Origin: Megascapheus bottae
Taxonomy: Eukaryota > Chordata > Mammalia > Rodentia > Geomyidae
Assembly (NCBI GenBank): GCA_024803745.1
Contig: JANJXV010000043.1
Location: 5,713,018-5,777,017, forward strand
Reading direction: 5' to 3'
Length of the DNA: 64,000 nucleotides
Shown: positions 23,412 through 36,049 of the stretch, one piece after another
How positions within the stretch are numbered: the stretch's first letter is position 1
Layout: each line of letters begins with the position of its first letter
The notes under the pieces: generated by a model
Database searches by the model: none
Told to the model about the DNA's origin: nothing
Seen by the model: the letters and a program-made list of their open reading frames with translations, nothing else
Made by a program: the position numbers and the translations under genes

Positions 23412-25104
23412 ACCACAGAACAAAGTAGTCCATTGGCAGAGGGAAGACATATTGGCTGAATTTCAGCATGGTCAAAATTTTTCCTACATTATAAGACTCA
23501 GTATATATTTTCCATCTACAAAGAGATATTAGGTCATGTCTACTCTGCAAAGCCCTATGGCTTTGTTTGTCAATGTGTGGCCATGTCTTACAAAGAATTC
23601 TACATGCCATCTTTTTAAAATCTTTTTTTCTTTTCAGTTTGAATTGTCCTTAGTATACCCATTCAGGTGTATTAAGGCATTTCTAATTGAACATAGAAAG
23701 CACTTATCACAATCCAAACTTACACAGTATCCCCCTAAGTTATCCTCTTCAATGGCAACTCTTCCTCTCAACATTCTGAACAACTTCTTATCATCATCCT
23801 CCTCCTCCTCTTCCTCCTCCTCCTCCTCCCCTCCTCCTTCTCTTACTCCTTCTGTGATAGTCCTGGTACTTGAATTCAGCCCCTGGGTGCTCTCCATTAG
23901 CATTTTTGGTCAGGGTTATCCCTCTACCATTTGAGACACATCTACACAATCCTCTTTTGGGGGAGCTATTCAGAGATGGGACTCTCATAGACTTTTTTCT
24001 GTGCTGCCTTTAAACCACAATCCTCAGATCTCAGCCTCACACCCTCACAGCTGGGATTACAGATATCAGTCTCTGCCACCTGGCGAGATGAATTTTGTTT
24101 TTGACTTCGCAGAACCGTAATAAACACATACAAGAATCCAAGTAGAATTCCTACACTTTCTGAACAGCAATTATGCCCATACATATGAGATTTTAACTCA
24201 AGGGTTTTATTTTTTTCTTTGTTTTTTACTAATTTCTCTTTCCCACTCAGGTATGAACTTGTTTCCATGGTAACTATATAGGTGACATCCACACAAACAG
24301 TGTCTGAGGATGCCTGTTTCTTCTCAGCCTCACCAGAACTAATTGTAGATTTCCTTCATGATTGACATAATACAAAATCACAGTGTTTTATTGATTTCCA
24401 CACCATGTGTAGCTAAAGAGGTTCAATTTTTCTTCATGGATTTCTTCATAGCTAATTTTACCTCTCTTAAAGACTGTGTTAATAATCCTTTACTTCACTG
24501 TAAAGTCAATTTAATTGTGGACACTTAATGTTTGGTGTGGAATATCTGAGAGGCTTTCCTTCTCTCTCCTGGGACTGGGGCTCTTTGAAAGTGAATATCC
24601 ACAAAGCACTTCTCTCATTCTCATCAGCATTTCCTGTGCTCTGAGTAAAGTTTCGATTTACCTGAAATCCCTTTTGTCAATTTTTCCTCCTATTTAATAA
24701 AATATTACAGAACTTTCCAAAAAGTACTAGTCTCGGCAATATCTATCATTACATTCTCTATTATTTCCTGTTTAAATTGAACTTCAGGTCTTACAGGCTG
24801 AGATGTGAGGATGGCTCTTCAAAACCAGGTTGGTCAGGAAAGTCTGTGACACTCTTATCTCTACCCATAAAACTTCTGGAAGTAAACGGGGCAATCTGTG
24901 CTCACACCTGAATCCTGGCTACTCGGGAGGCAGACATCTGAGAATCACAGATCAAACCCAGCCTGGACATGAATGTCCATCAGACTCTTGCCTCCAATTA
25001 ACCACCAGAAAACTGAAAGTGGTGCTGTGGCTCAAACAAGGAGAGTGTTAGCCTTGAGAGCTCAGAGATAGCGCCCAGGCCTACAGTTCAAGGCCCACAA
25101 CAGA

Positions 25105-25186
<82 letters not shown>

Positions 25187-25429
25187 GAGACAGACAGACA
25201 GATGTGAGTTCTCACTTGTAAGGGAACAACAAACAATTAGAAACCTGGAAGGTTCTAAGATCTAGATTAGACAGGAGCTTTCATTCACCCCTGTCACTCA
25301 GCACTGTGTCCCAGCAGAGCAATCCATCAAGAGAAAGAAAAAGCTGCATCCAAACTTGAAAAACAAATCTCAGAATGTCACTGTGTGTACAGGATGTGAC
25401 CTCCACTAAAGGAACATCAAAAATCAGTT
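23412..25429 (+). repeat. Duplicated block D, copy 3, with (TCC)n, SINEs and (GA)n
   Basis: Homologous to 2535-5610. (TCC)n at about 23795-23850 is followed by a minus-strand SINE (23850-24090). The plus-strand SINE seen at 4436 and 13728 is absent near 24478. A plus-strand SINE (24890-25105) leads into (GA)n/(GACA)n at 25098-25203, shared with copy 1. No gene is visible. Confidence 0.65.
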
Positions 25430-25646
25430 CTGATGCCACTGGCTCAAGCCTGAACCCCCCCCACTAATCCACAGGCTGAGATCTGAGGATGGAAGCTCAC
25501 AGTCGTCCTGGGCAGGAAGTCCTCCAAGACCTTATTTGCAGTTAAATAGGAACAAGTGAGAAGTAGAGTCATGGTAAAAGTGGCACCAACCTTGAGCACA
25601 AAAGGTTAGAGGGAATTCCCAGGCCTTGAATTCCAGGCCAGGAACC

Positions 25647-25711
<65 letters not shown>

Positions 25712-25799
25712 AATACCCGCCTTCAATAGGATCATAAGGTGATCATATGTTCCTGGTTTTATTTGAGGGGGTTCATTTCTTTTCCGGTGTGTGTGTGTT

Positions 25800-25849
<50 letters not shown>

Positions 25850-26335
25850 GCTCTTGGAGCTTGAACTCAGAGCCTGGGCATTGTCCCTGACTTTTTTTGC
25901 TCAAGGAGACTCCTCTACTACTAGAGCCACAGCTCCATTCTGGCTTTTAATGGTTAAAGACGATAAGACTCTCACAAACTTTTCTACCACAACTGGATTC
26001 TGACTCTAAATCCTCACATCTCAGCACCCTAATTAACAAGGACTATAGGCCTAAGGCAGCAGCACTCAACTAATATCGTTTGCTTTATTCTTTTTCCTTT
26101 TCCTTTGATGTCAGTCATTGGACTTGAACTCTGGGCCTGGGTGCTGTCCCTGAGCTCTTCAGCTCAAGACTACCACCCTACTACTTGAGCCACAGCCCCA
26201 CTTCCAGTTTTCTGGTGGTAAATTGGAGATAAGAGTCTTCAGGACTTTAGTGCCCAGACAGGCTTTGCACCAAGGTCCTCAGATCAGCCTCCAGAGTAGG
26301 TAGGATTACGGGAGTGAGACACCGTGCCCGGTGGT
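25430..26335. repeat. Inverted SINE pair with facing (CA)n and (GT)n, copy 3
   Basis: A plus-strand SINE (25430-25645) with (CA)n at 25649-25706 faces (TG)n at 25787-25849 and two minus-strand SINEs (25850-26075, 26100-26335). The arms are about 60 bp each with an 80-bp spacer. Confidence 0.65.
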
Positions 26336-27479
26336 GTTTTCCAAGTTCACTTCATACAAATCCATCAATTGGGTGAGAGGGACAATAACAGAAGGTAAGG
26401 AACTTGGGGATGATATGGGAGAAATGAAGATCAGAAAATACAAATGTCCAATTAGCCAGGGAGGATACATTCATTAAATAATAATAATTAAATCATCATA
26501 CATTAATTAAATCCACTGAATGGGGCACTGAGCTATTCTTGTGATATTCTCAATGGATACTAATGATAACATATATGAGGTAACAAATATAATTTTATAG
26601 ATGGAAACATTTGGTAGTGTGCTCAGATTCGCAGTGTCCATATTAAACATGGGATTTCTATAACTTTAAAACATGAGATACTTTTAAAATAATGAATAAA
26701 AACCAAGAAATTGTTATTCCCTATAGAGATCAAGTGATCTATTACATGTCCAAATATTCTTCAAGACAGTGAAGAGATCTGTCTCCAGAGATTTAGTCCC
26801 TATTGAAATTAATAGATCCTTTAAGGATTCCTTCTTATTTTCTTTAATCAAAACAAAAGGGAAAAAAACAAAAAGAACTATGTTCCCCTTGGAATAAATT
26901 AATTCCTCTCTCCCTGTAACAGCCTACAATATTGCAAGAAATTAACCTAAATCTGTTTATCCATGATGTCATCTTCACTTTAACTCATGGGAACAAAATG
27001 GTTTGGAGACTAGAAAGATATTTTATTCCATGAAGACAATTATTTCATGAAATACAATTCATTTGATGAGATCTTAGTAGATTCATCGATTGCAAGAAAC
27101 TGCACAAGCTTCTGACACCTTTCTCTGAATCCAGTCTCCGTGAAAACCTTAGCTGACAAAGTTCTAAGAAGGAGTTGGGGGATAAGATATCTCCAGTGGT
27201 AAAAAAAAAGATGACAGAGCCATAGTAGCCTGATAAATACTGGCGAAAGGTATATTTATGTCAGTGAGGAGAAACAAGAGAAAAAGGAGCAGAACTGGGC
27301 TAACGTCTACAGGTGAGGTACCAGAACTCCATGTAACTTATCATCCTCATGGAGCTCACGCTTTGGAAATTCTGATTTCCCTTCTTTCTCCAGCCTACAG
27401 CACCTTTCTCATGAAGTTCCTTTCTGGAAAGTCTCTTGCTCTTCTCCAAGAATCAGCGTTATCGGTGACCTTTTTTTGT
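26336..27479 (+). repeat. Duplicated block U, copy 3, truncated at an L1
   Basis: Homology to 6531-7700 and 15381-16545 stops at about 27465, in the segment equal to 'aatcagcattatctgtca' of copy 1. The poly(T) of a minus-strand L1 begins there. The rest of the unit is not found on the far side of the L1 pair, so this is a duplication edge or a deletion. Confidence 0.6.
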
Positions 27480-28007
27480 TTGTTTGTTTTTTGTTTGTTT
27501 TTTGTTTTTTTTATATTTTTTATTGTAATTAGTAAAAGGGTTACATGATATGTGCCAGATAGAAGGTGCATTCATTCACATACATTGATACCCTTTCACA
27601 TGTCTTGGTACCCATTTCCCTCCCCCCCAAACCCCCCACCCGTCTTGGTTTTCCCCCCTTCCCTATCAAATTTCAAATATCCAAATACAAATAAATTCAA
27701 TATATCAGATAACAAAGTGAGATACTATACCAATATGAGATAACCAAGGGACATCAAAGGAGATGAGAGACAACATAGTCCATTAAGGACAACAATCATT
27801 CATTATATGGCTTTTGTTTCAATATCCTGGAGGTCCTTTCAATTAGCTACACATTATATGGACTTCTGTATCAAGATTTTGCTCTATTGCAGATCTCTGC
27901 TAGGAGAGCCCAAGGTTTCTACTGATTATTACGAATGAGGGAAACCATTGAGCCTAACTTCCTTTCAGTCTGGCTAACTTCACTTAATATGATTTTTTCT
28001 TTTTTTT
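27480..28007 (-). mobile_element. 5'-truncated L1, minus strand
   Basis: About 490 bp of L1 3' end with its A-rich tail at low coordinates (T/TG-rich 27466-27520). It ends at 'aatatgattttttct', which corresponds to position about 28498 in the neighbouring L1. The next L1's tail begins immediately, so two L1 3' ends sit head-to-tail without a gap. Confidence 0.8.
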
Positions 28008-28421
28008 TCTTTTTTTTATTGTAATTAGTAAAAGGGTTACATGATATTTGCCAGATAGAAGGTGTATTAATTCACATACATTGATACCCTATCACATGTC
28101 TTGGTACCCGTTTCCCTCCCCCCCCCACACCCCCCACCCGTCTTGGTTTTCCCCCCTTCCCTATCAAATTTCAAATATCCAAATACAAATAAATGCAATA
28201 TATCAGATAACAAAGTGAGATACTATACCAATATGAGATAACCAAGGGACAGCAAAGGAGATGAGAGACAACATAGTACATTAAGGACAACAATCATTCA
28301 TTATATGGCTTTTGTTTCACTATCCTGGAGGTCCTTTCAATTAGCTTCACATTATATGTCCTTATGTATCAAGATTTTGCTCTATTGCAAATCTCTGCTA
28401 GCAGAGCCCAAGGTTTCTACT

Positions 28422-31400
28422 GATTATGAAGATGAGGGAAACCATTGAGCCTAAGTTCCTTTGAGTCTGGCTTACTTCACTTAATATGATTTTTTCTAAG
28501 TCTTTCCATTTCCTAACAAATAGGGCGATGTCATTCTTTCTGACAGCAGCATAGAATTCCATTGTGTACAAATACCACAACTTGTTGATCCACTCATCAA
28601 CTGAGGGACATCTAGGTTGGTTCCATATCTTTGCTATGGTGAAAAATGCTGCAATGAACATTGTTGTGCTAGTGGATTTAGTATGTCCTTGTTTCTGGAT
28701 GGTTGGGTAAATGCCAAGTAGTGGAATTGCTGGGTCATAGGGGATTTCCATGCTTAGCCTTTTGAGGCTCTGCCACACTGCTTTCCATAGTGGTTGAACA
28801 AGTTTCCCCTCCCACCAACTGTGTAGTAGTGATCCCTCCTGGCCACATCCCCTCCAGCATCTGTTGTTATTCGTTTTCCTGATCCTGGCCATTCTAATTG
28901 GAGTGAGGTGGAATCTTAGAGTTGTTTTGATTTGCATTTCTTTTATGACCAGAGATGTTGAGCATTTCTTCATGTGTCTATAGGCCATTTTTGTTTCTTC
29001 TTCAGAGAAGACTCTCTTTAAGTCTTTGGCCCATTTTTTAATGGGATGGTTGTTACTTTGGAGGTAAGTTTTAGAGTGATCCACTTTTTTGAGTTGGTGA
29101 TATCTTTTAGATATGAGGCCTTTGTCTGCTGTTTGGTTGGTGAAGATCTTCTCCCACTCTGTAGGCTTCATAATTAATTTTCTAGCTATGTCCTTTGCCA
29201 TACAAAAGCTCTCCAGTTTAATGCATTCCCACTTATCCAGCCTTTCTCTGATTTGTTGTGATTCTTGTCCTTATTAAGAAAATTTCAACCTATGCCAAGG
29301 AGGACTAGTGTATCTCCTATTCCTTACTGTAAAGTTTTCAGTGCGTCAGCTTTTACCTCCAGGTCTTTGATCCATTTGGAGTTAATTCTAGTGCAAGGTG
29401 ATAAAGAAGGATCCAGCTTTAGTTTTCTGCAGGTGCTTAACCAGTTCTGCCAGCACAACTTGTTGAAGAGGCTGTCTTTCTTCCATTCTATTTTTTTGGC
29501 TCCCTTGTCAAAGATTAGGTGGCTACAGGTCTGTGGTTTGATATCTGGGTCCTCAGTTCTATTCCATTGGTCTTCAGGCCTGTTCCTGTGCCAGTACCAA
29601 GCTGTTTTGAGAATTATAGCTCTGTAATAGAGTCTAAAGTTTGGAATTGAAATTCCTCCAGCGCTGTTCTTTCTGCTAAGAAGTGTTTTTGCTATTCAGG
29701 GTCTTTTATTATTCCATATGAAATTTTGGATTGCCTCTTCTAATTCTTTAAAAAATGACATTGGGATATTAATGGGTATTGCATTGAATTTGTAGATAGC
29801 TCTTGGCAAGATTGTCATTTTCACAATGTTGATTCTTCCAATCCAGGAGCATGGAAGGTTTTTCAATTTCCTTAGTTCTGCTTTAATTTCCTTTTTTAGG
29901 GTTTTAAAGTTTCCATCAAAAAGGTCCTTTCCATTTTAGTTAAGCTAATTCCTAGGTACTTTATTTTCTTTGAGGCTATTGTGAAAGGAGTTTCTTTCCT
30001 GATTATTGCCTCGTTCCTCTCACTGTTGGCATAAAGAAGGGAGTTGATTTTTGAGGGTTGATTTTATAGCCTGCTCCTCTTCCAAAGCTTTGGATCAGCT
30101 GAAGGAGCTTGGGAGTAGAGTCTATAGGATTCTTTAAATACAGAATCATGTCATCTGCAAAGAGGGATAGTTTTATTTCCTCTTTCCCTACTTGGATCCC
30201 CTTTATGCTTGCTTCTTGCCTTATTGCACTGGCTAGGAATTCTAGTACTATGTTAAAGAGGAGTGGAGAGAGTGGGCATCCTTGTCTCGTTCCTGATTTT
30301 AGAGGGAATGGCTTTAGATTTTCACCATTAAGTGTAATACTAGCAGTAGGTTTCTCATACACAGCCTTTATTACATTGAGGAATGTTCCATGCATTCCTA
30401 GTTTCTCCAGAGCTTTAAACATAAAGGATTGTTGGATCTTGTCAAATGCCTTTTCCGCGTCTATTGAGACAACCATGTGATTTTTGTCCTTGCTCCTGTT
30501 GATGTGTTGAATTATATTAATTGATTTGCGTATGTTGAACCAGCTTTGCCTCCCCGTGATGAATCCAGTTTGATCATAGTGTATAATTTTTTTTGATGCG
30601 TTGTTGTAGAAGGTTGGCCAGTATTTTGTTGAGAAGTTTTGCATCGATGTTCATCAAAGATATAGGTCTATAGTTCTCTTTCTTTGATGAATCTCTGTCT
30701 GGTTTGGGGATGAGAGTTATACTGGCTTCATAGAATGAGTTTGATAAGGAACCTTCATTTTCAATTTCGTTGAAGAGCTTGAGGAGAATTGGTGAGAGCT
30801 CTGCTTTGAAGACATTATAGAATTCAGCTGTTAATTCATCTTGCCCTGGGCTTTTTTAGGTGGAAGTTCTCTAATTGCCATTTCTATTTCAGACTTGAAA
30901 TAGGCCTGTTGAGTTGTCTTAGTTATTCTTGGTTCACTGTGGGTATGTTAATATTGGCTAGGAATTCATCCATTTCATCTAGATTCTCAAATTTGTTGGC
31001 ATAAAGGTTTGAGAAGTATTCCCTCATGATATTCTGGATCTTGGTAATTTCTCTCGTGATATTACCATTTTCATCTGCGATTTTGTTTATTTCGATATGC
31101 TCTCTTCTTTTTTGGTAACATTTGCTAAGGGCTTGCCAATTTTGTTAATTCTTTCAAAATACCAACTCCTTGTTTTGTTGATTCTTTCTATAGTTTTTTT
31201 GGATTTCAAATCATTTAATTCTACTTTGATTTTAATTATTTGTTTTCTTCTACTGGGATTAGGGTTGGTTTGTTGCTCTTTTTCCAGGAGCTTAAGGTGA
31301 GACATTAACTTGTTGGTTTGCAATTTTTCCAACTTGTTGTTGTAGGCACTCAGCGCTATAAATTTTCCTCTGAGTACTGCCTTTGCTGTGTCCCAAAGGA

Positions 31401-32254
31401 GTTGGTATTTTGTGTGCTCCTTACTGTTATATTTCATAAACTGTTGGATTTCTGTTCTGATCTCTTCGATGACCCATTGGTGATTCAACAATGTGTTGTT
31501 CAGTCTCCATGAGTTACAGTGTTTTCTCTGGTGGAGATGTGTGTTCAGTTCCAGATTGATGCCTTTGTGGTCTGAGAGTGTGCATGGAATAATTTCAGTG
31601 TTTCTGAACCTGTCCAGGTCTGTTTAATGGCCTAAGATGTGATCTATTTTGGAAAATGTTCCATGTGCTGCTGAGAAAATCGTATAGTGTGTTGTTGCTG
31701 GGTGGAATATTCTGAAGATGTCTGTTAGATCTAGTTGGTCTATATAGTTATTCAGTTCTAAGGTTTCTCTGTTGAGTTTTTCCCTTGTTGATCTGTCCTT
31801 AGGTGAGAGTGGTGTGTTAAAGTAAACAACAATCACTGTATTTCAATCTATGTATGGTTTCAGTGTAAGTAAATTTTGCTTGATGAAGTTTGGGGCTCCG
31901 GGATTGGGTGTGTAAATATTTAGGATCGTTATGTCTTCCTGGAGGAAAGATCCCTTTAGTAATATGTAGTAACCTTCTTTGTCTTTTCTTCCTAATTTTA
32001 GTTTGAAGTCTATTTTATCTAATATGAGGATGGCAAGCCCAGCCTGATTATGGGGGCCATTAGCTTGATAGAGTTTATTCCAACGTCTCACTTTCAAAAG
32101 ATGATTGTTTTTTGGGTAAGATGTGTCTCTTGAAGATAGCAGAACGATGGCTCTTGCTTTTTGATCCAACTAGACAGCCTATGCCGTTTAATTGGAGAGT
32201 TAAGTCCATTGATTTTGAGAGTTAGGATTGAGAGATATTTATTAGGTCCTACCA
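28422..32254 (-). pseudogene. L1 ORF2 (endonuclease/reverse transcriptase), disrupted
   Basis: Fragments in different frames cover the endonuclease (32169-31843, 31836-31624), a linker (31491-31087), the reverse transcriptase (30644-30003) and the C-terminal region (29201-28398). The RT catalytic motif is intact ([11 protein letters not shown]). The endonuclease motif usually read GDFN is VYFN here, losing the catalytic Asp, while the SKIDHILGH histidine motif remains. ATG at 32254 lies 3 bp after the ORF1 stop. In-frame stops and frameshifts between fragments rule out a full-length protein. Confidence 0.85.
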
Positions 32255-32257
32255 TTT

Positions 32258-33461
32258 TTAAAAGCTTTTATTTGGGCCTGTGTCTTGACAATTCTTGTGG
32301 TCCTTAGATGGTATGCTGTTTAGGTGCCATTTTTTCCCTATATTGCATTTATTTTGGTTTTCTATGTATAGAACATCTTTCAGAATTCTCTGTAGTGTTG
32401 GTTTTGCTGCTACATATTTTTGCATCTTTTCCCTGGAATGGAGTATTTTTATTGTTCCCTCAGTTATGAATGAGAGCTTAGCTGGGTACAGGATTCTTGG
32501 TTGGTAGTTATTTGACTTAAGGGCATGACATATATGCTTCCAGTCACTTCTTGCTTGCATGGTCCTGCTGAGAAATCTGGGGTTATTCTGATTAGTTTTC
32601 CTTTATAGGTTACTGAACCCTTTTCCCTGGCTGCCTTTAGGATCCTTTTTTTGGTTTCTACTGATCCAGTTCGGATTACGATGTGGCGGTGGGATGTTCT
32701 TTTCTGGTCAGGTCTTTTGATGTTCTAAAGCTTCTTGTATCTGGATGGGCCTGCCCTTCTGGATATTTGGGAAATTCTCTGAGATGATTCCCTGAAGTAT
32801 ATTTCCAATACCATTGACCTCTTTCTCCATGCCCTCCTCAATACCAATTAGCCTTAAGTTAGGCTTCCTAATTGTATCTTGGACCTCCTGAAGCGCTCTC
32901 TCATTTTTCCTAGATTTGGATTGACTCATTTTCTGTTCTTTCTCTATAATAACTAAATTATCTTCAGCCCCGGAAATTCTCTCCTCTGCATTGTCTAACC
33001 TGCTATTAAAGCTATCTACTTTATTTTTCTTCTCCCTTGCTTCTAATTGCTCATTTTTGATGCCTTGCATCTCTTCTTTTAGATCATGTATGGATTTCTT
33101 TAGCTCCTTGATTTCCATTTGAGTGGTTAGCTCAGTAGCTTTATTTTCTTTGAACATTTGCTGGAGTTCGGTCACCTTTTTTTTTGTGGATTCTATGAAT
33201 TCATCCATGTTTCTTTGAAAAACCTTTATTATGGCCTCCTTTATGGCTTCTTCTTTTTCAGTTATCACCCTGTTTATGGTTTCCTCTTGTTCAGCTATGG
33301 CTTCCTCCCTTATCTCTTTCTTTATATTTTCACATTTTTTCATTAATGATGTTTTTCAATTGCATTTGTATAGCACTTGGAAGAGTCTCCTCTAGGTTTG
33401 CCAGTGACTGTTTCATTGTCTGTTTACATTGCGTGTGGGATGTTGTTTCTTGATTTGACAT
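32258..33461 (-). pseudogene. L1 ORF1 (RNA-binding chaperone), disrupted
   Basis: Likely start MSNQETTSHTQ at 33461. The first piece ends at 33330 with NEKM, then a frameshift in an A-run (about 33335-33343) leads to the second frame (33343-32708), a charged coiled coil (EEAIAEQEETINRVITEKEE and onwards) followed by the RRM-like segment with LRLIGIEEG. After another break the C-terminal domain (ARSDWKHICHALKSN) continues to 32258. In an intact L1 this protein trimerises and coats L1 RNA. Confidence 0.8.
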
Positions 33462-33995
33462 TTTTCTTGTTTCTTGTTGCCTCTGCGTCTGTCTGCGGGT
33501 GTTCCACGGTGGTGGGGAGTCGTTCACTCCCCTCGGGTCTTCGCCACCGCCTGTGTTCTGCGTCTGGGTTCCACTGCTTGCTGTTCTGTTTCTGTGTCTG
33601 CATTCCGCTGCTTCCACCGTTCGCTGGCCCGGTTCTGTGCTGTTTTCTGCAGCAGTTGGGTTCCTGGCCTGGCGTCCTCCACTGCTGCCGCTTTTTGTGG
33701 CTTGGAGCTGGCGCCTGCCGCGGCTTTTCCGGCGTGGAACCGGCACCCGCAGCCGCTTTTCGCGGCTTTTCGGGCGGCGAGAGGTGGGGGACGGGTCCTC
33801 GAGTTCCGAATTCTTTGAGAAAGGTGGATGTAAGCTTTATCTAGATTTCTTTTCCGGTTTGAGTACTTCTCCGTTGCTTTTTGAGTTTGTTGTTGTGGAT
33901 TTCGTAAGGTAGTTGTCTCGTGGGACTCCCTGGTTCTCTCTTTTTGTGCAAGAGAGCTAGGCAGTGTCCCTATTGTCTCGGCGCCATCTTCCTTC
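33462..33995 (-). promoter_or_regulatory. L1 5' UTR / internal promoter
   Basis: GC-rich with many CpGs (about 33500-33800), in sharp contrast with the surrounding AT-rich DNA. On both strands it has open stretches (for example plus-strand 33377-33912) that are by-products of base composition. A YY1-like motif sits at the outer end (about 33978-33986 on the minus strand). Confidence 0.65.
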
Positions 33996-36049
33996 TCCTC
34001 ACTTGTCTTTCTTGATCAAAGCAAGGACTTTGTCACTTGAGCCACAGCTCCACTTCTGGTTTTTTGCTCATTAATTAGAGATAAAAGTCTCATGGATTTT
34101 TCTGCCCAAGCTGACCTTAAATCAAGATACTCAAATCTCAGCCTCCTGTGTAGCTAGGATTACAGGTGTAAACCACCAGCACCTGGAATGAATGCACATG
34201 GAAAAGGTAGTTATTGCCAGGCACTGGTGGCTCACATCTATAATTCTAGTTATTCAGAGGGGTGAGATTGCAGGACTGCAGTTCAAACCCAGCCTGGACA
34301 GGAAATTCCATGATATTCTTATCTCCAAATAACCACTGAGAAGCTGGAAGTGGAGCTGTGGCTCAAGTGGTAGAAGGCCTACGTGGACAGAGCCCAGCCC
34401 CTGAGTGCTGGCACAAATTAAAAAAAAAGAAGCTAGTTGTCTACAGCAATAGGATGGACCATTGAGAGTGAACTATCACAGGAATTGTTCATGATACAAT
34501 TTTATATAATCATTGAATGACATTGGAGTTATAAATATACTGCAGTCAGTTTGGCCTTGAGCTATCTGAAGCTCACAGAGGAACTTAGTGGCTCAAATTC
34601 TCAAACTATAGAACCAATCTAAACTGAGTGCGAGGAGCTCATGCTGTAATCCTAGCTTCTCCAGAGGCTGAGATCTAAGGACTGAAATTCAAACCTAGCC
34701 CAAACAAGAAAATCTATGAGACTCTTCTCTCCAATTAACCACCAAAGCTCTGAAAATAGAGCTGTGTCTCAAGTGGTAGGTCTCTAGGCTTGAGTAAAAT
34801 AACACAAGGAGCGCATCCAGGTCCTAAAAGCAAGCCTTAGGTCCAGCAAAAAAGAAAAAAAAGATATATAGGAGTAAAATTCTGTTCATTCATTCTATCA
34901 CCTATATAACCTATCATAAGGACAGAGTTCACTCCACTTTTTGTTTAGATGGGAACAATACCATTTTCCTATTTAACATGACGTTTCCCTACCTATTATG
35001 TGGAAAACAGTGAAGTACAAAGAAGCAAAACTTTAGTTGATACACACTGAAATTGTTGGTAATTAGCCCCAGGTAGCACTCATTTAGAAACCTGAATGCA
35101 GGTGTAAAACTAAAACAAGCTTCATTTTTCTTATGCCAGTCCTGGAGCTTGAACTTGGGGTCTGGGTGCTATCCCTGAGCTTTTTCACTCAAGGCTACCA
35201 ATTGAGCCACACCTCCACTTCCTGCTTTTGGTAGTTCATTGGCTATAAGAAACTGACAAACTTTTTTGCCTCAGCTGCCTTCAAAACATGATCCACAGAT
35301 TTCCTGAGTAGCCTCCTGACAAAAGGAATAGCAAAAAGCTGAAACATGTTTTGTCAGGGTGGGGAAGGTCAAGGTTAGGCAAATAAATGGAACGAGGGAG
35401 GATAAATGGAAGCAGTAATAATTGCCAAGGTACAAATGTGAAAATGGAACGAGTTAACCTGAGGGGATTCCATAGAGTTGGCAGAGATGGAAGAAAAAAC
35501 TGGAAGGGGTGGCATGGGAAGAGATGCTTTGTTCTCATACACTGACTTGTTGAAGTCAAGACCTTTGGACATCCTCTTAAGGCTAAAAATACTACTACTA
35601 ATAATAATAATATACAATGCATATTATGCAATGCTACATAATAAGAGAGGATTGTATACATTTGTTATTGGTTAATCTATATCCTATATCTATATCTAAT
35701 ATAATTGATTACATTTCTTTTGATGAAAGCAGGGTATCTGTATATTTTTTTAATTCTCTCTATATATGCTTTTCTGCTGTCTTCCTCTTTTGTGATTTCC
35801 ACTGGTTTTCTTCTCTTTATTTCTCCACAGAATAGTCTTTCCTGTTTTCCTTTTTGGTTTGTTTGTTTATTTATTTTTCTTTTTGAGCTGGCCCTGGGCT
35901 TAAACTCAGAGCCTGGGCTCTGTCTCTGAGCTTTTCTGCTCAAGGCTGGTGTTTACCACTTGATCCACAGCTCCATTTTCTTTTCTTTCTTTCTTTCTTT
36001 TTTAAGTGGGAAAAAGTTGTACATTTATAATTAGCCAGCTGGATGCAGT
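33996..36049. repeat. Intergenic repeats between L1 and the RPL23A retrocopy
   Basis: A partial minus-strand SINE (about 34020-34190), plus-strand SINEs (34215-34435, 34625-34860), a minus-strand SINE (35135-35330), and a dispersed repeat at about 35340-35590 related to the part of block P before the ORs. 35883-35980 is a minus-strand SINE cut by the RPL23A retrocopy. 34440-34610 and 34870-35120 show nothing recognisable. No gene is supported. Confidence 0.55.

Larger units (their letters stand above)
28008..33995 (-). mobile_element. Near full-length L1 retrotransposon, minus strand
   Basis: About 6 kb with all parts in order on the minus strand: a GC- and CpG-rich 5' UTR (about 33462-33995), ORF1 (33461-32258), ORF2 (from 32254) and a 3' UTR with a G-rich run (about 28115-28160) and an A tail (28008-28020). 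The extreme 5' end reads gaaggaagatggcgccgag, keeping a YY1-like AAGATGGC near the start as in many mammalian L1s. Both ORFs are broken, so it is not autonomous. Confidence 0.88.

Noticed and set aside
30109..30480. Plus-strand open frame of 123 codons
   Set aside because: Antisense to the L1 reverse transcriptase domain.
33377..33912. Three overlapping plus-strand open frames of 114-155 codons
   Set aside because: They lie antisense to the GC-rich L1 5' UTR and ORF1; open by base composition.
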